Below are positions 8,448-17,198 of a stretch of 64,000 nucleotides of DNA, one piece after another. Where the stretch lies: the NCBI RefSeq assembly GCF_041737375.1, contig NZ_JBGSRV010000018.1:1-64000 (forward strand), read 5' to 3'. Each line of letters begins with the position of its first letter. Position 1 is the stretch's first letter. Position numbers and translations under genes: made by a program. The notes beneath the pieces were generated by a model. That model was not told where the DNA came from, did not search any database, and was given only the letters and a program-made list of their open reading frames with translations. Source of the stretch: Vampirovibrio sp041737375 (lineage in GTDB: Bacteria; Cyanobacteriota; Vampirovibrionia; Vampirovibrionales; Vampirovibrionaceae).

Positions 8448-9458
8448 ATGGCTTCGAATTCCAGGATTTTAATTACCGGCGGCTCCGGTTTTATTGGCAG
8501 TTGGCTGATTCGTCATTTGCTGAGCGCGCAAACACCCGTTGAAATTACCAACCTGGATTTATTGACCTATGCGGGCAACCCCGAGAACCTGAAAGACGTT
8601 CAGCATGATCCTCGATATCGCTTTGTGCAGGGGGATATCTGCGATGAAGCCCTAGTGGGGCGTTTAATGGCTGATGCTGATATTTGTGTGAACGTGGCCG
8701 CTCAAACCCATGTGGATCGCAGCATTAGCGGCCCCGGAGAGTTCATTAGAACCAACGTGCTGGGTACGCAGGTGTTACTGGAAGCGGCGCGTAACAACCG
8801 CATTCAAAAATTTGTGCACATTTCTACCGATGAAGTGTACGGCAGCATTGAAGGCACCCAGAAATTTACGGAAACCTCCCCGCTGGACCCCAGTAGCCCT
8901 TATTCCTCCAGCAAAGCGGCGGCGGACCTGATTGCGCTAAGCTACTGGAAAACCTACGGCCTGCCGGTTTGCATTACCCGTTGCACCAACAACTACGGGC
9001 CAAACCAGTACCCGGAAAAGTTAATTCCCCTGTTTATTCTGAACGCTTCCAACGATCAGCCGGTGCCCGTATATGGCGACGGGTTGAATGTGAGAGACTG
9101 GATTCATGTGAAAGACCACAGCGCCGGGGTGAGCGCGGTGATTGAGCACGGTCAACCGGGTCAGGTTTACAATATTGGCTCGGGCAATGAATATAACAAT
9201 CTGGAAATCACCCGCTTAATTTTGAAAACGCTGGGCAAACCGGAGCAACTCATTCGCTTTGTTACCGATCGCCTCGGGCATGACCGCCGTTACGCGCTGG
9301 ATGCCACCAAAATTACCCGGGAATTAGGGTGGAGCAACACCATTGCTTTTGAACAGGGCCTGATGGAAACCATTGAGTGGTATCAAAAAAATGCCGAGTG
9401 GGTGGACGGGGTTCGCCAGCGTGAGCAACATCAAGTCGCCGCTTCGGTTTCGGCATGA
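8448..9458 (+). CDS. rfbB: dTDP-glucose 4,6-dehydratase
   Basis: 336-residue NAD-dependent short-chain dehydrogenase/reductase, second step of dTDP-L-rhamnose synthesis. It shows the Rossmann motif GGSGFIGSWL, the catalytic STDEVYG triad element, and YSSSKAAADL (Tyr-x3-Lys). NNYGPNQYPEKLIPLFI and LGHDRRYALDATKI are diagnostic of RmlB over other epimerases. Length is typical. rmlD follows after 51 bp; rmlA and rmlC are not in this window, so the pathway is completed elsewhere or the intermediate feeds another sugar. Confidence 0.95.
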   Translation: MASNSRILITGGSGFIGSWLIRHLLSAQTPVEITNLDLLTYAGNPENLKDVQHDPRYRFVQGDICDEALVGRLMADADICVNVAAQTHVDRSISGPGEFIRTNVLGTQVLLEAARNNRIQKFVHISTDEVYGSIEGTQKFTETSPLDPSSPYSSSKAAADLIALSYWKTYGLPVCITRCTNNYGPNQYPEKLIPLFILNASNDQPVPVYGDGLNVRDWIHVKDHSAGVSAVIEHGQPGQVYNIGSGNEYNNLEITRLILKTLGKPEQLIRFVTDRLGHDRRYALDATKITRELGWSNTIAFEQGLMETIEWYQKNAEWVDGVRQREQHQVAASVSA

Positions 9459-9509
9459 CCCTGAATTTAATCACCATACAACCGTCTCACAGTAAGGGTG
9501 TTTTGAATT

Positions 9510-10367
9510 ATGGCCTTTAAAAATATTGTGGTGGTAGGCGCTTCCGGCATGCTGGGCCAAGCCTTAACCGGCTATTTAAGGGCCAAGGGCTACACCGTTT
9601 TTCCCACCACCAGCGAAACCCTGAACCTACTGGTGACTGAAGACGAGATGAAAGAAAAACTGGAGCCGTTTCAGCCGGAAGTGGTGATTCAATGCGCCGC
9701 CTTTACCAATGTAGACGGGGCCGAACGCGATCCTGATCTGGCAATGGCCATTAACAAAGATGGCACCCACAAGCTGGGGCTGGCTTCCCAAAGTCTGGGC
9801 GCTATTTTTGCCTACATTAGTACCGACTATGTGTTTGACGGGCTGAAAAACGAACCCTACTTGCCCACCGATCGGCCCAACCCCATCAACACTTACGGTT
9901 TATCCAAATATTACGGGGAACTGCTCACCTCTGAACAGCTGGAAGCCTATTACATTATTCGCACCAGTTGGCTGTTTGGCATTCATCGCAATAATTTTGT
10001 GCAATGGGTACTGGATCAGGCCCGCAGCGGCGGCACTATCAAGGCGGCAGAAGACTGGATAGGTACGCCCACCTGGACCGGCAATCTAGTGGTGGCCATT
10101 GAGAACATTATCAATTCCGGGGTCTACGGCACCTATCATGCAGCCGATTCAGGCGCCATTTCCCGATACCAGCAGGCCCTGCAAGTTTGCCATATGGCGG
10201 GCCTGCCCACCGATAACATTATTCGGGTCAATAGCGCCGATTTGGCCCTGCCCGCCAACCGGCCCAAGCAAAGTCCGCTGGCCTGCCCGGATTTAGCGGT
10301 TCCTAGCTGGGAAACCGGCTTTCAGGCTTACCTGTTACAGTACCAGCATCAATTAACGGCATCTTGA
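9510..10367 (+). CDS. rfbD: dTDP-4-dehydrorhamnose reductase
   Basis: 285-residue cytosolic reductase that makes dTDP-L-rhamnose from the 4-keto sugar using NAD(P)H. Motifs are GASGMLGQAL (nucleotide binding), AAFTNVDGAERD, STDYVFDG, TYGLSKYYGE with the Tyr-x3-Lys pair, and RTSWLFG. Size fits RmlD. Its stop overlaps the csaB start region by 4 bp, so rmlB-rmlD-csaB form one transcription unit dedicated to a surface glycan. Confidence 0.93.
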   Translation: MAFKNIVVVGASGMLGQALTGYLRAKGYTVFPTTSETLNLLVTEDEMKEKLEPFQPEVVIQCAAFTNVDGAERDPDLAMAINKDGTHKLGLASQSLGAIFAYISTDYVFDGLKNEPYLPTDRPNPINTYGLSKYYGELLTSEQLEAYYIIRTSWLFGIHRNNFVQWVLDQARSGGTIKAAEDWIGTPTWTGNLVVAIENIINSGVYGTYHAADSGAISRYQQALQVCHMAGLPTDNIIRVNSADLALPANRPKQSPLACPDLAVPSWETGFQAYLLQYQHQLTAS

Positions 10368-11590
10368 AAAACGTGATGAAAAAAAATAGCAAAGCCCCCC
10401 CAAATAAAAAAAATTCCCAAACCCCGCCTCAAAAACAAAAAGCCTCCAAAAAGTTCAAAAAATCGGGGGATCTGCATCCCAGTGTTTTGATTTCTGGCTA
10501 TTATGGCTTTGACAATCTGGGGGATGAGCTGATTTTGAAGGTGTTGGTAGATGAGCTGAAAGCCCGTCAGGTCAACATTACGGTGCTGTCCCAAAACCCT
10601 AAAAAAACGGCTGAAACCTATGGGGTAAAAGCCATCAAGCGAACCAGCTTTATCGACGTGGTGGATGCGTTGACCCGCACTAATCTGTTTATCAGTGGGG
10701 GCGGTGGGTTGTTTCAGGATGTGACCGGCCCTATGAGCGCCCTGTATTATGGCGGATTGATTCATTTGGCCCGGTTTTTTGACGTGCCGGTGGTATTTTG
10801 GGCGCAAGGAGTGGGGCCTTTGAAAGGCAAATTATCCCAAAGCATGACCGCCTCGGCACTTAAAAAGTGTGAAAAAATTACAGTGCGAGACGAAAAAAGC
10901 GCCGCGCTGGTAGAAAGTTTAATGGGCCAAAAGCCCGATATTACAGCCGACCCGGTGTGGCTGCTGAAGGTCAACAAGCCTAAGGCGCTCAAAAGCGGAG
11001 CTAAGCAGAAGCCGGGCCGAAAGCTGGCCCCTTTTACGGAGTCGGCGGCTCCAACGCCTTGGCGGGTGGGGCTTTCCTTGCGCCCCTGGCACGAGCTGAG
11101 CGCTGACAAACTGGAGGCGCTGGCGGATTGCCTGAACGCTATGGCCGAACAGCGGGATGGCCCGGTGCAATTTATATTGCTTCCCTTTCAGAAAACAGAA
11201 GACACCGAGTTGCTGGAAAATTTTGCCAAGCGCCTGAATGTCAGTCGTCGTATTACGGTTGAAATGGTGGCGCCCATGGCGGTGCTTGAGGCGGTGGGCA
11301 CCTGCGATATTTTACTGGGTATGCGGTTTCATAGCCTGATTTTAGGGCTGTTGTACGGTGTGCCTGTTTACGGCCTGACCTATGACCCCAAAGTGGCCTC
11401 CTTGCTGGCCATGTTTCATTTAAAAGGAACCAGCATCGCTACTTTAAAAACCATTAGCCCGGATGCGTTGAATGCGGCTTTTGCCCATTATCCCGACATT
11501 GATTTAAAGCCTTTTCGTGAGCAATCTCGCAAAAACCTGAAAGTTTTAGAGCAGTTACTGGAAATTCCCGAATCCAAACTGGTGTTATAG
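10364..11590 (+). CDS. csaB: polysaccharide pyruvyl transferase, CsaB family
   Basis: 408 residues. CsaB adds pyruvate as a ketal to secondary cell-wall polysaccharide, creating the ligand for SLH-domain surface proteins in Firmicutes and cyanobacteria. Family features are SGYYGFDNLGDELIL near residue 44, SGGGGLFQDVTGP, FWAQGVGPL and, near the C-terminus, GMRFHSLILGLLYGVPV. A TTG at 10364 overlaps the rmlD stop. An ATG four codons later is an alternative start. The first 35 residues are Lys/Pro-rich and probably disordered. Co-location with rml genes suggests a pyruvylated rhamnose-containing glycan, which is an inference. Confidence 0.88.
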   Translation: MKNVMKKNSKAPPNKKNSQTPPQKQKASKKFKKSGDLHPSVLISGYYGFDNLGDELILKVLVDELKARQVNITVLSQNPKKTAETYGVKAIKRTSFIDVVDALTRTNLFISGGGGLFQDVTGPMSALYYGGLIHLARFFDVPVVFWAQGVGPLKGKLSQSMTASALKKCEKITVRDEKSAALVESLMGQKPDITADPVWLLKVNKPKALKSGAKQKPGRKLAPFTESAAPTPWRVGLSLRPWHELSADKLEALADCLNAMAEQRDGPVQFILLPFQKTEDTELLENFAKRLNVSRRITVEMVAPMAVLEAVGTCDILLGMRFHSLILGLLYGVPVYGLTYDPKVASLLAMFHLKGTSIATLKTISPDALNAAFAHYPDIDLKPFREQSRKNLKVLEQLLEIPESKLVL

Positions 11591-11672
11591 AACACTTTAT
11601 CAGCCCAATTTCCGGGCTCATCCAGCTAGGGTATTTTAGGAGGCTGGCGCTGCACTGGGCGCTGGAACTCTT

Positions 11673-11678
11673 TATAAT
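11673..11678 (+). promoter_or_regulatory. -10 element upstream of the radical-SAM-like gene
   Basis: Perfect TATAAT in the 160-bp gap after csaB, 73 bp before the next start. The -35 region is poor. The gap also holds a short GCCC/GGGC inverted repeat at about 11612-11626 without a T run. Confidence 0.35.
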
Positions 11679-11750
11679 GAAACCAGTTCAGCTTTTTGGC
11701 ACCAAACGTTCAATCAAAGGTCACTAACGGGGACATGAGATCGGGGTCGC

Positions 11751-12824
11751 ATGCGGAAGCTCGTAAAATCTGGCCTTTTTTGGAACAAGCTTCCTCAACT
11801 GCTTAATTTGGCTCGCTATCGAATGCTTTCCACCCAGCAGGAAGCGGTTCTGGATTATGAGCCGTTGCACTTAAGCATAAACCCCCTGGAAACCTGGCCA
11901 CAATTAGCGTTATCCCAAAGCACCCGACTGGAAACAGAAAATGCGAAGCTGGACAAGGACACCTTTCGCTTTTTACTGGAGCAAGTGCCTAGCATTCGAA
12001 CCATCGAGTTTTCTTGTCAAAAGGCGGACCCTCTGGAAATGCCGGATTTATTCCGCCTGATTGATTATGCCTATCAGTTTAACGGCACCGAAAGCACCGT
12101 AATCACAGAAGGGTGGCATCTGGCTTCTCGCATGAGCGATATTTTATCCAGCCGTTTATCCACGCTGGTGATTCCATTGGGTGCCCATCGGCCTTCTCAA
12201 TATTTCCGAATGACGCGCCGTCCCATGCAGCATTTTGTGACCTTAAAAAACATGATAGAAGAGCTTGTAAGGCTTAAGAAAAGTGAAAACCCCATGCTGG
12301 ATATTGAGTTGGTCATGCGGGTTGATATCCACAATTACCGGGAAATGCCGGAGATGATCTCTTTTTCTGAAAATTTAGGGGTCAATGGCCTGCGGTTTGA
12401 AACCTACTATGATCCGGTACAGGATCCTTCGCTGGAGCGCACCTTATTTTCAGATATCAAGCCGGTGGTGCGCTTTCTGGAATGGATGCGCACCACCGTT
12501 CTGCCCGTCTCCCGGCTGTCGGTAGAATTGCCGCCCTTGCTGGATCGCGATATGCGTGAGCATCGGCATTGTCTGGATGCTTACAGTATTGTTTCGGTAG
12601 ATGCTGAGTTGAATGTGTCGGGCTGTTCTCGCCATTTACTAACGTATCCGACCCTGGGCAAAATCTGGGATGAAAACTTTTTTAACAACCCTATGTACCA
12701 GTGGATGAGAGCCATTCATTGTAAAAATACCGCCTCCGAAATTCGGGAAGCCGTGCCGGTTGCTTGCCAGTCCTGCGCTCGGAATTTACCTAGAGACGGT
12801 TCCCCAAGTTGCGCGTTGAAATGA
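11751..12824 (+). CDS. radical SAM/SPASM-like protein lacking the [4Fe-4S] cysteine motif
   Basis: 357 residues with the layout of a radical SAM enzyme with a C-terminal SPASM-like region. The order is: a beta strand PLHLSINPL (38-46), where active members have the CxxxCxxC loop; a QVPSIRTIEFSCQKADPLE segment (79-96) equivalent to the usual G-GEP strand; ILSSRLSTLVIPL; LKNMIEELVRLK; MISFSENLGVNGLRFE; then Cys274, Cys292, Cys324, Cys339 and Cys342. Residues 40-60 contain no cysteine, so the SAM-binding cluster cannot form in the usual way. The auxiliary cysteines are retained. The ORF is intact and intron-free of frameshifts, so it is probably a pseudoenzyme or a binding protein. It follows csaB by 160 bp with its own -10 box. 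Fold assignment is by pattern only. Confidence 0.65.
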   Translation: MRKLVKSGLFWNKLPQLLNLARYRMLSTQQEAVLDYEPLHLSINPLETWPQLALSQSTRLETENAKLDKDTFRFLLEQVPSIRTIEFSCQKADPLEMPDLFRLIDYAYQFNGTESTVITEGWHLASRMSDILSSRLSTLVIPLGAHRPSQYFRMTRRPMQHFVTLKNMIEELVRLKKSENPMLDIELVMRVDIHNYREMPEMISFSENLGVNGLRFETYYDPVQDPSLERTLFSDIKPVVRFLEWMRTTVLPVSRLSVELPPLLDRDMREHRHCLDAYSIVSVDAELNVSGCSRHLLTYPTLGKIWDENFFNNPMYQWMRAIHCKNTASEIREAVPVACQSCARNLPRDGSPSCALK

Positions 12825-12869
12825 TAAACCTTTTTAAGGCACGGCTACGCCTGTAAACAGAAAGATACC

Positions 12870-12896
12870 TTGGGTTTTGAGTTGTTTTGCTATAAT
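12870..12896 (+). promoter_or_regulatory. extended -10 promoter
   Basis: TGCTATAAT (TATAAT at 12891-12896) with TTGGGT 15 nt upstream, 70 bp before the start of the Pro/Gln-rich protein gene. The extended TGn motif compensates for the weak -35. Confidence 0.5.
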
Positions 12897-12966
12897 ATCA
12901 AGGCGTTGGATTCTGAGCACTGGGCTTGGTTATCGAGTTTCATAACAGGTCTAACGGAAGTTTTTA

Positions 12967-13467
12967 ATGGACGGGGTCAACGAGATGATGGACTATACGG
13001 CGGTTTCCGCATATCCGCCAACTGAAGGCGCGGACAAAAGAAAAGCGGAGATGGGCAAACCAGAGTCAGGAAGTCCTTTCGCCAATCGCCCCGGAGCCGC
13101 AAGCGCATTGCCCGTGAACAATAATGGCACCTTTCAAATTTATCAACCGGCCCAACAGGACTATTCAACCTTTCAGTTTCGCCAACCGCTGGCCCCACCC
13201 CGTCCGGGTATTCCACAATCGCCTCAGCAACAAATTACCCCGCTGGGTTTATTGCCCGCCAATTTAGCCCAAATGGCAAATGGCAACCTTGAAAAACTGG
13301 CGGGCCAAATTATGAGCTTTTTTAACGGCAACCGAAAAGAAAAGCCCAGCGAAGAAGAGCGTTTGAACCGTCAACTCAATGATGCCTTTGGGGGCGGCTT
13401 GCTGGGCGAGGTTTTAAAGGTGGAAGAAGCCGCCAAAGGGCAAATGCAAGACGGCGGAGACAGTTAA
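12967..13467 (+). CDS. Pro/Gln-rich hypothetical protein
   Basis: 166 residues with no signal peptide or membrane segment. Residues 15-105 are low-complexity, rich in Pro, Gln, Asn and Ala (for example PPRPGIPQSPQQQ). Residues 106-165 look helical and amphipathic (LEKLAGQIMSFF, LNRQLNDAFGGGLLGEVLKV). No family is recognised. An extended -10 promoter precedes it, which supports expression. A second Met at residue 7 or 8 may be the true start. Confidence 0.6.
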   Translation: MDGVNEMMDYTAVSAYPPTEGADKRKAEMGKPESGSPFANRPGAASALPVNNNGTFQIYQPAQQDYSTFQFRQPLAPPRPGIPQSPQQQITPLGLLPANLAQMANGNLEKLAGQIMSFFNGNRKEKPSEEERLNRQLNDAFGGGLLGEVLKVEEAAKGQMQDGGDS

Positions 13468-13502
13468 CACCGCTACCTGTCCCTGATTTGAACTTGCTTT
13501 GC

Positions 13503-13877
13503 TTACGCCACAAAAAAGCTGGTGACGTAATTCAGCAAGCGGAAAGCCAAAAAAGCATAGGCCGCGTTTTTGTGGAAAATCCGGCTGACCTCTTTGCCTT
13601 TTGCCAATCGGATGCCCGTGCCAATTTGAACCCAGTACAACACCAGCATAATGGCGGATACCAGCACATGAAAGTACAGCAGCCACTCACTCGCTGCCGT
13701 TGACACATCGGTTTGCAAGGTTTCAATGGCGTGTCGGGTCCACTCGATATAAAGCAGTAAAGAGAAATCAATGACAAAGGCAGAAACCATCAGCGGAATA
13801 TGCACTTCCGCCCGTTTTCTGAACTTCCATCCCGCAAAAATCAGTAGTACAGCTACTGTTGAAACTACAATGAGCAT
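13503..13877 (-). CDS. four-helix membrane protein, DUF420-like
   Basis: 124 residues with four hydrophobic segments (about 2-15, 27-46, 65-85, 104-123). His at AEVHIP, RHAIET, YFHVLV and IFHKNA sit at helix ends, a pattern seen in DUF420 and cytochrome b561-like small membrane proteins that bind heme or metal. The family call is tentative. It is convergent with the Pro/Gln-rich gene. Confidence 0.5.
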   Translation of the reverse strand: MLIVVSTVAVLLIFAGWKFRKRAEVHIPLMVSAFVIDFSLLLYIEWTRHAIETLQTDVSTAASEWLLYFHVLVSAIMLVLYWVQIGTGIRLAKGKEVSRIFHKNAAYAFLAFRLLNYVTSFFVA

Positions 13878-13934
13878 GGGTGCATTCTAGTTTAAGGGAG
13901 CGGGGTATGCAAGGGCTTAATCACCCAAGGCAGC

Positions 13935-14708
13935 CTAGGGTTTTCTCTTTAACAGAAAGAAAACCCCAAAAAGCAGTAATTTGGGCAGTTGAAAGACCCT
14001 TCTAAAAGCCCGAGGCGCATTGATTCTGGATAGGCCGGAATGAATCCAGTCAAACGGCTTTGAAAGATGCCTGAAAAAGCTTTTACCGAGGGCCAGCTTG
14101 GCATTGATCAAATCTTTTAGCCCAGTGTAAATTTTACTGGATTTTTTGTTGGTGCCAATCATCAGGGCTTGCCGGGTTTTGGCGTCGTGCGCGTCGGGCA
14201 ACAGATTTTTTACAAAGTCATCATACTGATCGGCCAGAACATCCAGAATCTCTTTGTTGTTTTTATCTTTTTTAATCTTTTTCCAGTCCCCGGACCAGGT
14301 TTCAGACATTTGAATCAGGTGGGTAAAAGGGTTGTTTTGGTTGGAAGCGTTTTTGCTGGCTTTTTCCACCAGAGCCCCACCCTTTTTGTTGGCCCAGTTG
14401 GCAACCGCAATACCGGGAAGCCCCAGCACCCAACCCACCACCGGAATGCTGAAAACCGCAGGCAAGGCCACATCGGGGATGTATTTAACCGCATAGCCTT
14501 TTAAATACTCTTTATTGCCGGGTTTATTCAAATGAGAAGCCAAGGTGGACAGTGTTTTTAACAGTCCCGGCTTTTCTGCCTCCTCTCCAAAGCGAACCTG
14601 AGCTTTGGCCAGTAAAGACGAACCAAAATCCCGCAACGCCACATTTTTGGGTGGGCTGAGCGGGTAAACCGGCTTTGGCTTTGGGTAAGTCGAACTGGGT
14701 GGTATCAA
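13935..14708 (-). CDS. hypothetical protein with a central hydrophobic segment
   Basis: 257 residues starting at TTG 14708. The N-terminus is Pro- and Lys-rich (YPKPKPVYPLSPP). A glycine-rich hydrophobic stretch at about 80-105 (LPAVFSIPVVGWVLGLPGIA) could insert in a membrane. The C-terminus is very basic and ends with LLLFGVFFLLKRKP. No homologous family is recognised. It resembles the other lineage-specific proteins at 23343 and 38024 only in general style: a short polar start and a helical body. Confidence 0.55.
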   Translation of the reverse strand: MIPPSSTYPKPKPVYPLSPPKNVALRDFGSSLLAKAQVRFGEEAEKPGLLKTLSTLASHLNKPGNKEYLKGYAVKYIPDVALPAVFSIPVVGWVLGLPGIAVANWANKKGGALVEKASKNASNQNNPFTHLIQMSETWSGDWKKIKKDKNNKEILDVLADQYDDFVKNLLPDAHDAKTRQALMIGTNKKSSKIYTGLKDLINAKLALGKSFFRHLSKPFDWIHSGLSRINAPRAFRRVFQLPKLLLFGVFFLLKRKP

Positions 14709-14927
14709 GGCAGGCCTTTTCTGTAGCAGATCATGGAATATGTCCGTGTGGCTATAAAACCCTGAGCATCAAAATTGTTGCGCCTTATTATAACGAAGTA
14801 TTACGAAAATTTTCGATTCTCATCACACTCCCTTCAGTTTTGTGGAAACAAATCGATATTATTTAAATACAAACTATAAAGCGAAAAGCTTTCCCTTCAA
14901 GTCCAGGTAGCAACTGAGGAATTCCAT

Positions 14928-15416
14928 ATGGCTGGTGTGGTACTTAACTGTAAACGGTGCAACTCCATTTTTCAAAAAGTCACCACCAGTGTGAATTGCT
15001 CCGCTTGCGTGCGACTGGAAGAAGAACAAGTGACCCAGCTTTATCGACGGTTGCAAAAAAGCGCCAACGATGGCGGGATTAGCTTACAGGAGCTTTCCGC
15101 CGAACTCGACATCCCGGCTGAGGAGATTGAACGCTACTATCTGGACGGGAAACTGACCACCGGGGTGATGTTTCTGAAAACCCCTTGCCAAGGGTGCGGG
15201 GAAACCATTCGGGAAATTCAGCGAAAAGGGCGTTTCTGCGTCACCTGTAGCGAGGATACCGCCAATAAAGCGGGGGTTGAGGTCAAATACCTGCAATCCA
15301 TTCAAAAGGAAGAAGAGGCAGAGCGTCGGCGTCAGGAGCAAATCAATTTGCTCAGAAAAAGCCAGCCTGTGAAAGAGCAGCCCCGAAAATTCGGGTTCAC
15401 CCGTTCTGGCCAATAA
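14928..15416 (+). CDS. YvyF-like flagellar-operon zinc-ribbon regulator
   Basis: 162 residues. An N-terminal CKRCNSIFQK...CSAC zinc ribbon (about 9-27) is followed by a short helix-turn-helix-like block, LQELSAELDIPAEEIERYYL, and a second CQGCGETIRE...FCVTC ribbon (about 87-108). The tail is charged and helical. This zinc-HTH-zinc layout is that of the YvyF family (flagellar operon protein near flgM in Bacillus). GAGGA lies 7 nt before the ATG. No flagellar structural genes are adjacent. Family call by motif order. Confidence 0.65.
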   Translation: MAGVVLNCKRCNSIFQKVTTSVNCSACVRLEEEQVTQLYRRLQKSANDGGISLQELSAELDIPAEEIERYYLDGKLTTGVMFLKTPCQGCGETIREIQRKGRFCVTCSEDTANKAGVEVKYLQSIQKEEEAERRRQEQINLLRKSQPVKEQPRKFGFTRSGQ

Positions 15417-15536
15417 TTCATTATCTCAAGGCGTTTTTGGGCCAACCCATGCCAAATATGCGGCAATGGGATGGTCAAGACTGGGGAAAAGCAGCATAAT
15501 AGAGGGTGGGGATAACGTGATGTTTGCGCTTTAGGG

Positions 15537-17033
15537 ATGAGGGTTTTGATGAGCGATCCAGTAACTCGTGATTTGGCGGGGAAATCGGATGAAAAAGAGA
15601 GACTGGCCGTAGAAGAGGGACGGCGTTCGTATCGTCGTACCAGCGTGGCCGACCCCATTCATGGGTTGATTCAGTTTGACCGCAACGATCCTTCCCAAAA
15701 CCTGCTGCTCAATGTAATGAACAGCAAAGCCTTTCAGCGGCTTCGGCGGGTGAAGCAAATGGGGCTGGCTGAATTTGTATTTCCGGGGGCCACCCATTCC
15801 CGGTTTGTGCATAGCATTGGTTCCGCCTCTTTAATGATGCAGGCCCTGGATCAGCTGAACCGCTCCCCTCATGGCAAAGCCTTGCTGGACAGTCATTACG
15901 GAACCACCAACATTCCACTCAGCCGATTGCTGTTGCTGGGCATTCTGGTGCATGACATTGGCCATGCCCCATTGTCTCACACCCTGGAGGATATTCTGGG
16001 GCTGGAAGCCCAGGGCTTGCTGCACGACAAGCACTGGAACCGAAAAATTCTGACCGAGGACAAGGAACTCCACCGAATCTGGAAGCGCTTTGGCGCCGAT
16101 TTGCCTGAGGCCATGCTGAATTTTATGGGCGATGGAGCGCCCAAGCACTTTCTGGCCCAACTGGTGTCCAGCCAGCTGGATATGGATCGGCTGGATTATT
16201 TGCAGCGAGACAGCCACTTTTTGGGGGTTCAGTACGGGCGCATTGAGGCGGCTCGCATTATCGCCAACCTGGAAATTACCAAACTGCCCAATGGCAAAGA
16301 GGTGGTAGCGGTGCGGGAAGAAGCGGTGCCCGCCATTGAGCATTACCTGTTTGGTCGCCATCAGGCTTATAAAATGGCCTTGCACTCACTGGATAAAGCG
16401 TCTGAAGCCTTGTTGAAAAAAGTATTGCAGCGCTTTCAGTGGGCGCGTCAGCAAGGGATATCCACCGGGGCCCCCGCCGATGAACTCTACCAGCTGATGA
16501 CCGACGGCAAATCGCTGACCACTGACCAGTACCTGCGCATGGATGACTGTTACCTGTGGGAAAAAATTAACCAATGGGCCAGCAGCAGCGAAGATAAACT
16601 GCTCAGTGATTTGGCTAACCGCATGCTGCGCCATAATTTACTCAAATTTGTGGACTTGGCCAAGTATGGTTTTGGCGGGGCCTCCGTTCAGGAGCTGGAA
16701 CCGGTTTATGAAGCCCTGAAAGCCCATTATCAAAAACGGGGCCTGCCCATGGAATTTTGCTTTGAGGAAACCATTGTACATTCCAAGCCCATGTACCAGC
16801 CGCCCGATTACCGGGAACCCATCTGGATTCGCACCACTCGGGGCAACGTGGTGGATTTGCGGGAAGTGTCCTCTTTTTCGCTATCGGTTAAGCCCAAGGC
16901 CAACCTGAAGCATTTGCTGTTTGTGTGGGACCGGGATGCCATGAAGGTGCTGACCGAAGCGCTGGAGCATCACCTGCCCATTCCGCCTTTGCCCGATGAG
17001 GAGGATCAACTGGAGAACGAAGGTTGGTTATAA
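15537..17033 (+). CDS. HD-domain phosphohydrolase, dGTPase-related
   Basis: 498 residues of the COG1078/YwfO type. The metal site is recognisable as RFVHSIGS, LVHDIGHAPLSHTLE and SQLDMDRLDYLQRD, with YGRIEAARI downstream. It follows the DPIHGLIQFDR start typical of the family. Such enzymes hydrolyse nucleotide triphosphates; the substrate cannot be told from sequence. Start at 15537; a Met at 15549 is an alternative. Cytosolic. It precedes clpB by 165 bp with no clear shared promoter. Confidence 0.9.
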   Translation: MRVLMSDPVTRDLAGKSDEKERLAVEEGRRSYRRTSVADPIHGLIQFDRNDPSQNLLLNVMNSKAFQRLRRVKQMGLAEFVFPGATHSRFVHSIGSASLMMQALDQLNRSPHGKALLDSHYGTTNIPLSRLLLLGILVHDIGHAPLSHTLEDILGLEAQGLLHDKHWNRKILTEDKELHRIWKRFGADLPEAMLNFMGDGAPKHFLAQLVSSQLDMDRLDYLQRDSHFLGVQYGRIEAARIIANLEITKLPNGKEVVAVREEAVPAIEHYLFGRHQAYKMALHSLDKASEALLKKVLQRFQWARQQGISTGAPADELYQLMTDGKSLTTDQYLRMDDCYLWEKINQWASSSEDKLLSDLANRMLRHNLLKFVDLAKYGFGGASVQELEPVYEALKAHYQKRGLPMEFCFEETIVHSKPMYQPPDYREPIWIRTTRGNVVDLREVSSFSLSVKPKANLKHLLFVWDRDAMKVLTEALEHHLPIPPLPDEEDQLENEGWL

Positions 17034-17198
17034 TGATTTGCGGTTTGAAAAAACATTAAATCATCCTAAATATTTGGGGGGATTGGGTGATTAAACGTTG
17101 ATAATACTGAAAATAGCACCGGTCAAAAATCCAGTTGGAAATACCTGTTTCCACCGGGTAACGACCGATAATTATTGAGATAGGGGACCACGGATCCG

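Noticed and set aside
15831..16385. 184-residue ORF antisense to the HD phosphohydrolase
   Set aside because: Mirror of a strongly conserved coding frame, His/Gln-rich composition typical of antisense translation, no ribosome binding site.
17160..17172. CCGATAA box upstream of clpB as a sigma-28 promoter
   Set aside because: No TAAA-type -35 element at 15 nt upstream, unlike the site at 32793.
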